DNA of 64,000 nucleotides, taken from Siderastrea siderea (taxonomy: Eukaryota > Cnidaria > Anthozoa > Scleractinia > Rhizangiidae). Shown here piece by piece: positions 11,401 through 22,583 of this stretch; the first letter of the stretch is position 1, and every line of letters starts with the position of its first letter. The notes under the pieces are model-generated. The model was not told where the DNA came from and ran no database searches. It saw only the letters and a program-made list of their open reading frames with translations. The stretch is taken from the NCBI GenBank assembly GCA_964030785.1, contig OZ034978.1, forward strand, positions 1,532,001 to 1,596,000, given 5' to 3'. The position numbers were made by a program, and so were the translations under genes.

Positions 11401-13962
11401 GCTGAATTTCCATCAATTTTTTTCAGACTGTGTGCAGATGTCTCCTATTTCCTTTGCTTCACATAGAAAAGGGACATCTATGTAATGCAATTGCTAATCA
11501 CGTTCTGAACAGTATCCTGCTGTTTCTCTGGGATGTGGGGACCACACTCTAAGTGGTTGCTTTACAGTAGGTATTGTTAAAATCAACTCTGATTGGCTAG
11601 TAAATAATTTAAATAATTAAATAAACAATTTATTAAATATTTATTAAATAATTTATGCAGCATAAATTCAGCTGGTTTTCCATTAAAAGATTAACATGTG
11701 CAATTGCATCCTTTGTCTACAGTTTGCTTGCTGTACGCTCTCCATCACCATTCTCTAAACTGCGTGTTAAAGAGCTACAGAAGTGACAAGGACTTTAAAA
11801 TAACACGACAAACATTGAGGTGGATCTTTGTCTAAAGCTTGCAAGGCAGCACTGACAAGAAGGAAGAAGGTCTAAACACTTGGAAGGGACAATGTCAAAA
11901 TATCAGCCTTTCCCGAGAAACAATTTTTTTTGGAGGAATAAACCTCTTCTGTACCAAGCAACAAACTTAATGCAAAGTTGTAAACTCAAACAGCAATATG
12001 CTGGAACACGATTAGTAATGGCATCACACAAAACATCTTTTTCCGCATACAAACATGAAGCATTGACGTTTAAATTACATTTCTTGTAATATTTCACACT
12101 ATGTGGTCCTTTTTTGGTCGGGGCATGTTACAACAAGGACACATGGTAGTGTCACTGATAAGCACGGAGGACAAGGGTGAGAGAGATGATTTTTAAGGAT
12201 CTGTCACAAATCATGTGCCAGTGTCACACAGATGTAAACATTCTACTAATTGAAAGAGAATCAAATTACTGATAGCTTTTCATGCAAGGAAAAACCACAG
12301 TTGCTCACATGCACAAAGATGGTGTCATTTCATGGCTTTACACTCTCATAAGGCACACTCAATTTCAAATTGATAAGTTATCATATCCCAGGTTCCTTTG
12401 CATAATTTCTTGGTGAGGGTGTGTTGCTTCACAGATGTTATAATCTGCTTGATTCACAACCAACAATGATTTGAGGAAGGTATTATTTCAAGCCCCCTTG
12501 TGTCTGGCTTGGTGTCCAAAGTGGAAAGTAAATAAAAACCATGTTGCACATGAAAGGACATCAGGGCCAAGGATGCCATGAAACTGATTTTCATCAAAGA
12601 TGTGTTCAATATCTTCATTTGTAAAGGTCACTGTGGCTTTTGGTTTGTTCCTTTTATATTGAATTGTTCGTCTTTGAGGATATTTATCTTGGCATTGTTA
12701 TTATCCAAGTAGTGCTGGATGCTTCCTGAGAAGAGGACGTTATATCAGGTCCATATTCTGTGTTGTCCTTTTCCTCTGCTGTACTGTAGAAAGTGCATAG
12801 AAGACTGTCGAGCTCAGCTGGGGGAATTTCCGTAAGTTTTCATCTCTCATCCCATTCATTGAGAAATCTCTGAAATACGTTCATGTCATACATTGTTTTT
12901 ATGACATTATTTGCTTGATGTTGGCTTCTGATAAAATTACAAACTTCTTCTTTGTCAAAATAAGTTGGCTGCTGAAGGAGTTCCTTGTCAGACAGTTCAT
13001 CGGGGTAGTAAAATTTGCTGTCAGAATGTTCACTTACATCCCTCATTTTGAAGGAAAAGTTTCAGCTTGCATCTTACAGGGCCGTATGTGATTTTCACTG
13101 GGCAGGACGGCTTTTACCCACCTGCCCACGCCATCACATATGGCCCACACACAGGGATTTTCTCAATAGCTTTGCAATGTGGGGCCATACGGGTCATATG
13201 ATAATATGGATTATTGAACAAGTCAGGTGTTGAAATACACTCCCATTTCTTGGGGGCATTAACAACCAAAACAACTGAGTCACAAGACTGAAATTCTATA
13301 CTAAAGTCACACGATTTTCACAGCAGCGTATTTGATAACTTAGAAAAGCACCGCAAGACTGACAAAATATCCCAATAAAATGCACAAAAAATAAAAAATG
13401 CGCCCTAAAGTTAAGTGTATCACGGTTAAGGTAATACGAATTTAAGCTTGTAGAACCGGTATAGAAAATGATATTTTTTGGTACGCACCTTTGGCGGTGG
13501 TATGGGCTTCACAGGAGGCTTCTTCTCAGGTATAGTTACATTCCAAAATCCGCTTGGATCTCTTTTGTGTGCGCAGGTAGGACCTAACAAGCTTCCACAG
13601 ACTTCAGAAGGACTCAAAAACACTTTGTCCACAACTGTTAATACTTCATTTTTGAATTCGGATACAGCCTCGGTACAAACTCGGTTATCCTCAATCTTTA
13701 GTTCTTTGCAGACAATTCTTGATGCATAAATCACGGAATTTTCAACATCGTTTGTCAAGAACGCTCCTTGAGCCAGTAGCGTCAACACTTTACAAGCTTC
13801 ACAGCCGCCGTCTGACAGGATTCTGTTGCGTAAGTCGCCTTCCAGCCTTTTGAGCCAAGAAACAAAGATATTTGCTTCGTGGAGTGGCTTAGAAGACGAA
13901 ATTAAAGCAAACGAGAGAATAACAAACGTAACTAATAAAGCGCATGGCTTCCTGGGAGCCAT
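251..13962 (-). CDS. SMPD1: Acid sphingomyelinase (sphingomyelin phosphodiesterase 1 type), 9 exons, C-terminus outside window
   Basis: Lysosomal or secreted phosphodiesterase that cleaves sphingomyelin to ceramide and phosphocholine. Exons, in transcript order: 13489-13962, 10215-10338, 8724-8824, 6481-6552, 6227-6327, 4884-4994, 4679-4759, 1017-1104, 251-429; all borders are GT-AG and phases join, giving about 443 residues. The start is the first ATG (13962), in a good context (AAAATGG). Residues 1-25 look like a signal peptide. Residues 54-130 are a saposin-B domain with six cysteines (54, 57, 85, 96, 122, 130). A proline-rich linker follows, then the metallophosphatase domain: FSDVH (D171, H173), WTGDVPPH (D243, H247), GNHE (N283, H284), IGHILPG (H390) and FAHTHADE (H424, H426), matching the zinc ligands of the family. 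The motif is PPHN where human has PAHD. The last 150 or so residues expected for the family lie left of base 1. The introns are loaded with transposons. The gene identity is secure. Confidence 0.95.
2144..4340. mobile_element. Fold-back element with long inverted arms in SMPD1 intron 7
   Basis: Sequence near 2144-2560 recurs inverted near 3930-4340. Matching landmarks are CTGCATTTTATGATAAAAGC (left) against CTGCACTTTATGATAAAAGC (right, reverse strand), then AAGATTAGAGGCAATC, a C/T-rich block, and TATGCAAATTA followed by AATTAATTC. Arms are roughly 400 bp and imperfect, with about 1.4 kb between them and no recognisable transposase. Boundaries are approximate. It sits inside an intron of the acid sphingomyelinase gene and is probably a non-autonomous DNA transposon. 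Confidence 0.65.
5025..5072. repeat. (TAA)n microsatellite
   Basis: About 15 uninterrupted AAT/TAA triplets in SMPD1 intron 5, about 30 bp upstream (transcript sense) of the exon at 4884-4994. On the coding strand it reads as TTA repeats close to the splice acceptor, possibly extending its pyrimidine-rich tract. Confidence 0.9.
5319..5375. repeat. Short hairpin, 15-bp perfect arms
   Basis: TGTCCAATTACAGCT (5319-5333) is followed at 5361-5375 by its exact reverse complement. A further CCAAT/ATTGG pairing lies inside the loop, and the motif TCCAATTAC recurs at about 5390. It probably marks the end or core of a small inverted-repeat element. Confidence 0.6.
5452..5502. repeat. (AAT)n microsatellite
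   Basis: Second run of AAT triplets, about 16 units, in the same SMPD1 intron. A shorter interrupted AAT-rich stretch follows at 5668-5720. Confidence 0.9.
6841..7897. mobile_element. piggyBac-type MITE flanked by TTAA
   Basis: TTAA occurs at 6841-6844 and 7894-7897. Immediately inside are inverted termini CCCATCAACGTCTGTGC (left) and, read on the reverse strand, CCCATTAACGTCCGTGC (right), differing at 2 of 17 bases. TTAA target duplication with CCC-starting ends is the piggyBac hallmark. The 1049-bp interior has no long ORF, so the element is non-autonomous. It lies in SMPD1 intron 3, about 290 bp from the 72-bp exon at 6481-6552. Confidence 0.8.
10362..11156. mobile_element. TTA-flanked inverted-repeat element (PIF/Harbinger-like) beside an exon
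   Basis: Termini CTTGCAAAAAATTTC (10365-10379) and GAAATTTTTTGCAAG (11139-11153) are exact reverse complements, and each side is flanked by TTA (10362-10364, 11154-11156). A 3-bp TTA/TAA duplication is typical of PIF/Harbinger elements. Both subterminal regions are built from repeats of TCCGAAATTTTT or TGTCTGAAA. A 97-codon minus-strand open frame (10689-10982) is protein-like at its start but not recognised. The inner edge is only 26 bp from the acceptor of the SMPD1 exon at 10215-10338. Confidence 0.75.
12490..13046 (-). pseudogene. Crypton-type (DUF3504/tyrosine-recombinase family) remnant
   Basis: Reading the minus strand from 13046, a frame ends with [11 protein letters not shown], a TGA, then continues in the same frame with [18 protein letters not shown] and TEYGPD. 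This is the typical N-terminal SAM-like layout of Crypton-derived DUF3504 proteins (N-x-FxxFLxEW, then IPxxELDxLLxxFF, then DGxEYEPDTL). Further on (about 12650-12500) [15 protein letters not shown] and a tryptophan-phenylalanine block resemble the start of the recombinase domain, with frameshifts between. The C-terminal catalytic part was not found. It is a decayed copy in SMPD1 intron 1. Confidence 0.65.
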
Positions 13963-14257
13963 TTTAACATAAAACCTCAAGACCAAAGCGAACAAAGCGA
14001 ATTCCCTACACCATCACCACCGCCAAAACACACTGACGAGACCACTGACAAGTTGTTGAACCAGCAGAACAAAATTGAGTGGGTATGGATCAAGGGTATG
14101 GAGGTATGGAGGGGGTGCGTTCGTCATACGATTGATCACGTGATTTTGGTGCGCCGCCACTGAGCTCAGTGCGGGCGCAGCTTAAGGGGGTAGACTTAAC
14201 TTTTTGTGGATGGCATTTTGTCACACGCCGTTTTGTAGCGTTTTGTGCCGTTAGAGA

Positions 14258-14330
14258 TACCCTGCGAGCAGAGGCCCTTCGATCTTCCTAGATAATCTAG
14301 GAAGATCGAAGGGCCTCTGCTCGCAGGGTA
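14258..14330. repeat. Perfect 36-bp palindrome with 1-nt spacer
   Basis: Bases 14258-14293 are the exact reverse complement of 14295-14330. The arm begins TACCCTGCGAGCAGAGGCCC, and the outer flanks repeat GTTAGAGAT on both sides (14250-14258; 14332-14340). It lies about 300 bp upstream of the SMPD1 start, between two genes. It may be a tiny solo inverted-repeat element or the joined ends of a larger one. Confidence 0.9.
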
Positions 14331-14340
14331 CGTTAGAGAT

Positions 14341-16640
14341 GAACATCTGAATTTTAAAAATTGACATTGCGCGTACGTAGCTAGTGCCGGTCCTCAACCG
14401 TGCGTTAAAAAGAAAAATCCCTAAAACTCGGAGAAAGGAGGTTGAGTTCGATTTTTTTTTCGCAAATCGGACATAATTCAGCCTCTTTATAATCTGACAT
14501 AAGCAATTACTGTTATTACAATGAATAGAAAAACTACAGTACAAAATGTATAAATACACGTACAGTGACGTCATAGCTTCTACAATAATGCGAATTTCAA
14601 GAAATCGATACGTCAGGTTTTGCATCTTGCCGATTGCTAAAGACAGGCACTGTTTTCAATAACCAAAACTGCATACCTTTTGAGTTTTAGGCTTTTTTTT
14701 CTGTTCAGGTCACGAGACCTGCCAAATATGATTGTGATTCGAAAATCTTGAACACCTTTCACATGGAGCTTTCCTCCCATGGAACAAACATGGCAAAGCA
14801 GCTTATCTGTGGAAGGTAGGGTTTCCAAGATATGATGATTAGGAACTTCCCATAGCAACAATGTGGTATATCCGCTTAAATTGCCCTTCATTAGCAAGTA
14901 ACCGATCCACGGACCGGGAGATCACGCGGTTGTTGGGGCGTCAACAAAACCCGGAACATGGAAGATTCCGGAACATCCCGGAACAGGGCAAATTGTCACA
15001 AAATAAATGAAAAAAAGTAATAAAAAATTCTGATCGTCAAAAAAAGATAATAAATAAAATAAAATAGAATAAAATAACTGAAATAAAACAAAATAAAAGA
15101 TATAGAATAAATAAATAAATAAATATATCCATTTGTGACTGAATGAACGAATATACTAATTCTTTAGCCAGGGTACCGAAGGCGTGCCTTGTTTATAAAA
15201 TGCGCCTCTTTTCTCGAATCCAAAAATAATTCAGATAACATTGAGCCCTTATTTACGGTTTCGAGAGACGGTTTACTTGATAGGAGAAAATTAAAGCATT
15301 TTCTCATTCACTCACGCAGTAGTCTCCTACGGCGTTGCGTGATGACCCTAGGAAGACTACGCATGTAGTCACACAGTTCTACTTTCGATTTAATTCCTGG
15401 CACCCTTTTGACTTTCCTGGTTTCATGTTTATTCGATTGTTTAAGAACATTTTATATCTAAGTAGATTTCCAAAGCAAAAGTGTGCAGGGATGAATAAAC
15501 CTAAATTATTCTAACCAAGAAAATAGAAGTCCACCCTACAGTAAAGGTCTTTTGCCACCCTTAATAATATCCCAATTTTAAGAGTACCCCTTTTATGCAC
15601 CACATGCATAACATGCATCAGTTATCGTTCGCTTTTGTCGCTCCAAGATCCAGGCTCCAAGCTTTCGTATTTTTTTTTTGCTTGGTAATTTCTGTCAAAA
15701 TTTTGCAACCCTTATAGTATTTAGACCTAGCTGCTATCTCCTTCAGTTTATGGTGTATTTCAATGATCCTCTAAAATTCTAAGATAACAAATTTCCCTCC
15801 CTTTCTTATGCTGTAACTGAAAAAGGGCACCGCTTTCGGTGAAGGTTTGTGTTTGTGTTTGGGTTTCAAACTGAAATATCCGACACAAAAACTTTATCAA
15901 TTTTGTAGTGATTTATTACTTTATTCTTCGTGCCTTTGTCTTTTCTCCGCTGTAATGTTGAGTTAATTTGATGTGGCTTAACTCAGTTTTGTTCAGTCCA
16001 GGTTTTTCTGCAGATCCAGATCTTTGTCACAGATCTGGTAACCCTCACTGGTTACTATGTGGTTTAATCCATTTTTTTTAATTCGTGGGGGGAGGGGGGG
16101 TTGCAAAGAAACCATCACGGTAGAAAATCACGTGATAAAATTGGCGGGAAAGTACGGTGGCCTTGTAACTTGTAGCTTGTAACTTGGATTTGCTCGGACA
16201 TCAAAAAACGAGATGCCCGCCCCTAGAGATTGTGTAGTTGTGCAGTGTTGTTTATTAAGATTAATTAGGCGGCATCGTGCGTACGCACACGTCGCGCCAA
16301 CTAGTAAAATGGACGTTTATTGTTTTCTATTTTCGTCGTTGTCGTCCTAAGTCAGTTCACTCAGTCCTCTTGGGGTTGCGCGGTCTCTGAACAATGGCCT
16401 TGCTGTGAAATCCAATCTCTCAAATACCGGACATTCTCCTAGTGAATAAACAATAACATGACCTTTACTGAAGATCTTAATTTGAAATTTCCATCTATGA
16501 TCGCAGAAAATTTCAGGGTAGTATTGACGAAATACATTAGAATTGGTGCAGACGTGTTTATAAATCGTGTCTTTAAAGGGAATACGGTGACAGATCGTGA
16601 CAATGCGCCATATCAGGCGTCCATAAGCACGCAGTTTGTA
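14341..16640. other. Intergenic, no gene seen
   Basis: No exon or conserved protein was recognised. The stretch holds A-rich low-complexity sequence of AAATA units at 15000-15125, a GTAGTCTCCTACGGCG-containing segment near 15330, a G-run at 16087-16099, and CpG-containing sequence near 16250-16300. Open frames here look random. Confidence 0.5.
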
Positions 16641-16940
16641 GGAGAATACAAATAACAATGTTTAAGTTGTCATCGTTTTCGTGACCGTTTAACAAAACCT
16701 GTGTTATATCAAGTTGCCTGTCAACAACTTGCTATTGAAAGCCTTGCGTGGTCTTAGCTGATATGCGATTTCGACAATAGGAGCTTCATGGAGCTTGTCG
16801 CTATTGCTACTAGTTCTCGTGCTAGGTTAAATCGTGTTGTCTTTGGGGTTAACCCATTGACTTTGAAATAAAGCAATTTAGACCGTAGTCGCCGTTCTTT
16901 TGTGTCAAAGCTGCTACATCATTGGCGCCCGATATTTGGA
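16640..16940 (+). mobile_element. Possible LTR end followed by a tRNA primer-binding site
   Basis: TGGCGCCCGATATTTGGA at 16923-16940 has the TGGCGCCC start of retroelement primer-binding sites, preceded by CA (16920-16921) and by an AATAAA (about 16867). No gag-pol frames follow, because other repeats take over at about 17000. The LTR start is uncertain. The support is motif-level only. Confidence 0.3.
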
Positions 16941-17252
16941 CGGACGATCCCGTGGAAATCAAACAGCAAGGCAAAGTTAACATTTCAATCTTTTATTTAT
17001 TCGGCTAAGTGTGCCAGGGTTGCAAGATAGCCAAAATATTGCATCACACTTTCACGGTTTTCGTCACACAGGTTCACGTGCTGTCTCCTTAGTGGGGGAA
17101 GGGGGGATGCCGTTGAATCACCATGGGCCGCCTGTAAATTCCTCAGAATACCCAAAATATCTTTCTTCGATAGTGTCACAGCATGAGTCAAAATGTTGCT
17201 TCAAATAGCCACTGTTTTGGTCACTCAGATTCACGTGCTGGGTCTCCTTGGA

Positions 17253-17481
17253 ATTTTAGGCAAGAATGTCATGCTAGCCCACATATAAGGCACTAATAAC
17301 ATTACAATCCAATATGAATATATACACCAACTAATTAACGCACCTACCTCCACTAACACACACTTTCCTTCACTTGTACTCACTTTCCTTTATTTGTACT
17401 CACTTTCCTTCACTTGTACTCACTTACCTTCACATTAGTGCCTTATTTGTGGGCTAGCATGACGTTCTTGGCCGAATTTTA
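17253..17481. mobile_element. Small MITE with internal 20-bp tandem repeat
   Basis: Left arm 17253-17296 and right arm 17434-17481 are inverted copies sharing GTCATGCTAGCCCACA and AAGGCACTAAT. Between them a roughly 20-bp unit (CTCACTTTCCTTCACTTGTA) is repeated about four times. The element interrupts the second copy of a local duplication (TTCACGTGCTG...TCTCCTT, then GCCTGTAAATTC), first copy 17040-17145, second copy split 17180-17252 and 17482-17560, which supports insertion. Confidence 0.75.
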
Positions 17482-17939
17482 AGACAGTGTGCACAAGAGT
17501 CCACCGGAGAAAGGGTGAGCAGAGTTACCATCGGCTGCCTGTAAATTCTTCAGAATTTCTTGTTACAAAATGTTTTATACTCGATTCATGGCAGTGATGT
17601 TTGCATCTTTGCACATTAGTCACGTGTCGCCAGTTTTGTGTACCTTTCAGACGAGTGTTAAAAACAAGTGATTGGAAGTCCATTATAAACCTCCAACAGG
17701 AAGCTTTCGCGAAAACTTTATTGTCGAGTTTAAAAGGACAACTTTGTTTGGACGACTTTGTTTGGAGAATTTGTCGATTATTTACAATTGTTGAATACCT
17801 AACAAATATTCTCTGAAAACGAGGTGCCTTAATTAAGGTAGAATACTGCCGAGCTTGGAAGCTCTGCAAAAACTGAAAATACTCTAAAAAAATTTAAATA
17901 TTTAATATTTAATTCAAAATTTTAAAAATTTCATTTGGT

Positions 17940-18180
17940 CGCAGGCACTTGTCACACGAACAGTTCACACGAAGGGACCAAGCATAGTTAGTGGGACAAG
18001 TCCCTGGCATTTGTCTCCTGGTTTGAATTCGTGGGTCTAGACGCAGGGACCAAATTTTGGTCCCAGCGACAACATTTTATGACGAAAATGGGTAGTTCAC
18101 ACTAAGGGACTTGGTCCCCGGGACTAGTCGCAGGGACCAGTCGCAGGGACTAGTCCCCTCGTGTGTGCTGACCTTTAAGT
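17940..18180. repeat. Repeat rich in GGGACYAGTCGCA motifs
   Basis: The block carries many GGGACCA, GGGACTAGTC and GTCGCAGGGAC motifs on both strands. TTCACACGAAGGGACCA lies near its left end and GGGACTAGTCCCCTCGTGTG near its right end, so it looks like a short inverted-repeat transposon. No coding content. Confidence 0.5.
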
Positions 18181-18720
18181 TACAAGCTACATGATACCAA
18201 ATCAACTAAGGCGAAAACTAAATCCGAAACATCAATAATAGAAATTCAAAATGCTATTACAATTCTGAGGGGAGTCAAGAAAAAAATATATAGGACAAGA
18301 AATGCCTTCGAATGGTTTCTGCATAACTTTTAAAATAGCCGAACAAATCCCATAGGGTTACTAACACCTTGACTAAGCAACTAATTAGCACATATCACAC
18401 ATGCATTCCTAGCATTGTATAATACCGAAACATTGCAAAATATATTTCTCAACTCTCCCGTGAGTGTAGCATTTCTTGGACTCCTATCATTTACTCTTTA
18501 ATTTTTTTGTTCCTCTGTTTCTTTGCTCTGGGAGTCAAGTTTGCCCTTGCAGTCCCTTGCAGACATATAGAAATTTTGGCCAATCACAGCCAACTTTCAT
18601 AATGACTGCTGGATCCTGGATAAATTATTTACGCCATGTTAAGGTAACAACAGTATTGACAATCAATGAAAATTATCATTTCGTCGACAATATGTTTACT
18701 GAGAAAACAGCTGGTTGATT

Positions 18721-21700
18721 ATGGAAAGCACCAAACTCGTCAGCTTTGCAATTCTTATTTTGCAGTCGCTAGGAATACTATCCTCAGTCTTGAAAGGTTA
18801 GTTAACATGGTTAAATTATGCGCAAATATTAATCGAAATCATTTCTGGTTCGTGCCTCAGCTACAGACATGATGAAAGCTGAACATTTTGCAGTCATTTA
18901 TATTTGCATAAGACACCCAGTAAATATTAACTTACAGGTCCTTACAGAGGGTGGCCAGTTACTTCTTCCAATTGTATTCGTTGGTCATGCAGAGAAAATA
19001 TCTGAAAGTTTTAGGAAAACGGTCAAGCGGGGCAAAGCGAACAAATGTTTTCAGCCAAGCAGTTAAGACGCACATTATCTTTTCATGGTTTTCCCAGAGT
19101 CCTGTTAAGGACCGCCGACTTAAGACCAATACCGAACTCAGGAAGGAACGCTTATTCGTGTAAAGGCGCGGGTAAATTTTGCATACACCCCACACATTGA
19201 TTATGCATTCAACTACTCTACATTACGTCTCATACATGTAAATAAACTGAAATCATAAATAGCGCTTGAGTCAGAACATGTATGCGTAAATAATGTATGA
19301 GGCTCTGCAGAAACTTTCCAAGTTTTCTAGAAAAGTGTGATCAGGGTGTATTTTTATAACTGATGAGTACAGTAAATTTCTAAATGTTAGTTGCCAAGCT
19401 AATAACCTTGAATTAATGTTCGCTGTACTTAAACAATAGCTCTATTGAAAGTTGTGTTTTGCCAAGGAGCAATTTTGCTCATAAATAACCTCGACCGTCG
19501 AGGATTATTTCTTTTAAGGAGTTGTCTGTCGTAACATACAAAAACTGACAAAAGCACGCGACTCACCCCAATCTCTCGCCTCGTACACTACTGTGAGCAG
19601 TAGGTTTGTGCCCAGAGTTAGGCTCACACTTAAAAAAAATTGTGAAAAAGAAGTCTTTAGCGTCTCTTCAGCGTCCGTTGATAGCGCTAACTTCCTCTTA
19701 ACTACAGAGAAGCTTTTTTTACAGTAAACCTGTTCAAGAATTAAGTATCAATACATTTGTAAGCAGTCATGGGAATTACTGAAATTGCACTGTGAACCAA
19801 CAAAGTTAACACTTCAATGGTTTAAAAACACACGATGTTTCACTGGAGAACTGCACTTTTATGCTGCAAAACGCGATCGTCGGTAAACTGACTTTTAACG
19901 ACGAGGTAACTATAATCTACTTTTCTGGAACTGAAACAGAATAAGACTTCCCCAAATAATGTGTCGAAACCTCCAAATGTTTGTGAATAATCAAAATTAA
20001 GATTGTGGTGGATTATCACTGGACTGTTAAAAGCATGAGAAATAATGCTCTTCTGTTACTTGTGTCGGATAGACTGTCAATGTAAACAAACTTTTCGGCC
20101 ACACATATATGCTATAGTTTTTGTATATGGCAAGGTATTATTAAACTTATGACATACAATTAAGTTGAACCATAAATTAACCAGGTCACCACAATAACAA
20201 ACACCTTTTTCTTGGCTCCTCAGATTGTCCAAAAGGTTGGAAGAGATTTGAGAATTCGTGTTACATGTCACCCAGGGTGTCCTCTGACTGGTTCGCAGCA
20301 CAAGCAAACTGCAGCCAATACAACGCTCATCTTGTAACCATATCCTCTGAAAGTGAAAATTCATTTCTCATCCTGGAGATATTGAAGAATAATTACAATC
20401 AACGGCAATTCTGGATCGGCTTAAAAAGAAGTCCTTTTGATTATTCAGCCTGGGCCTGGGTCGACGCCTCTCGTGTATCGTTCACTGACTGGTTTCCTGG
20501 ACAACCTGATGATCATCAATCGGCTGAGGGGTGTGCAGAATTGGCTAGCTGGTCAGGAAAATGGAAATGGAACGATTTTAAGGTATCATGGTACCCCAAA
20601 ATTGACCATGTTTTCGAAAAATACACTTCTGTCATTTTCAGATAGATATTATTCAAACCTCTCTTTTACAAAAAGTTTCAGAAAAAAAGATTGTTTCTAC
20701 GCAAAGTTATGGACGAAAAAAAAAATTTTGGCATCAATTTTCTCTAATCACGTGCTGACAGTCATCTGTCAACAACGCTGAAAATAGCATGTGACATAAC
20801 AGGGCCCCGATGTTTTGACACGCGATCGATTGCGTAGCAGTTCCCGTTTATTTCGAGTGTGTCTACAAAGTGGCTTCGATCATATCTGTGAAAGAGAGAG
20901 AGAGAGAAAAGATCGAGCGTTGAGGAATTACTTGCGCTTCCTGACTCCTCACTTGTCAGTGTGATAAGCTTCGACTGCCAGCTCGCTTTTCGTAACGCGA
21001 ACGGCGAAAAACAATCCATCCATTCAAATTCCATAACATTTCTACAAAGCCAGATGTATCAAAGAATCAACTTGGCGCAAAAGACGGCATGTCCAGGAAA
21101 GTACGGAATTTGTCTCCAGTAATAAAGAAGTTTATTTTTTTCCCAATTGCTTGCATTTCTGGCAGGATGTTCTCTCTTAAATCTTGAGCCGAACACGTGG
21201 CGGCTTCTTCGCAGATTTCAATGTGCTTTCCTTTCGCCTTTCCTTTCGTCTTTCAGGTCCTGGCAGCTTGGGTAGTCTTACCCAGCTCAAATGATGATGC
21301 CTTCGGTATTTTACATAATATTATGACTTTAAAATTTCCGTTTATTGCGTTTGAAGACCCTTTGAACGGCACTCGCACTCAACGAAAGTCGCTTTCCAAC
21401 ATAAAAACACGCAGAATTTGACACCATTCTTGTCGGCATGTTTGTGCTATTGTTGTAAGGCGGTAAGTTGAGCCTCCCCTCTGTCAACTGCAGCTAATTA
21501 TCCTGACACCCAGGTGTTTTAATCTCCTCAGACCGGAAAAAGTTTCCAAATCATATTTTGGCTTTTTTCTCGGAACTAATTTTTCAAGAAATTGGGCGCA
21601 CATTTTAAGTTCGCGTTCAGCGAGTTTTCAACCATTTTAGCTCAAATTTGGCAACAGTGTTGCCACATAATTTGACACCAAAACCGTGTCTCCGAATTTT

Positions 21701-22532
21701 ATTTTTTGTTTTCATTCAAAAGTTATGAGCCGTAAAAGAAAGAGGAGAGGTGTTTCTTCGAACTTCAAAGTTTAACTGAGTGCAGAAAATAAACCAGGCC
21801 AGATACAAAAATTCCGAGACACGGTTTTTGAGACAAAGGTGTGAAGAATTCGGCGCGATGTTCGTCTTTCTCTCCAGATCATTATCGACTGGAGCGGAAT
21901 CCATTTTGTGAACGAGGTACTTTTTAAAAAACGTAGTCTCTATTTTCGACACAGTTGTCTTTTTCTTTATCTAAATACGTTTTCGTAATCTTCAATTATT
22001 AAGCTTTCAGAAAATATATAGTTTGTCAGGGTCCTTGTGAAACGCCTGACGCTCAAACGGTGAAAACGCAATGTTGTCATTTGGGGTACCCTGATACCTT
22101 AACTGCTCGAATAAGGCGCGTTTTGTTTGCGAGAAAGGTAAGATAGATTAAGTTTTAGTTGAAACAAATATTCATTTTGACTTTCCGCAGTTCCCCATGG
22201 ATAGAACAACATATAAAATAATGTGCAGGATTTTATCTTAATGCAGGACTTCACTCATTTGTCTTAGATTTAAAATACGGAATTATAGATTACTAATGCA
22301 GATAAGTGTGTCCCCGATTACTTCACCTTGTAACTGAGGTTGGCTACAAGGCCACACACTTACGTACATATTTCAGCATAAATGGACCTAAATGGGTACT
22401 AGTGATTTAGTCCCCTTAATATCCCAAGGCTACTTATCAATCATCATCATCGACATCATCATATCATCATCATCATCTTCTTCTTCTTCTTCTTCCTATT
22501 ATTATTATTATTATTATCATTATTATTATTAC

Positions 22533-22583
<51 letters not shown>

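Noticed and set aside
16347..16658. 103-codon minus frame near the possible LTR
   Set aside because: Composition is not convincing and no family is recognised; probably chance.
20650..20950. Segment ending GFDHICE as the closing lectin exon
   Set aside because: It needs a weak donor at 20591 and its reading frame cannot be joined in phase to the EGF exon.
21085..21118. ACPGKYGICLQ as the closing lectin exon
   Set aside because: A stop follows at once, no acceptor in the needed phase, and cysteine spacing is short.
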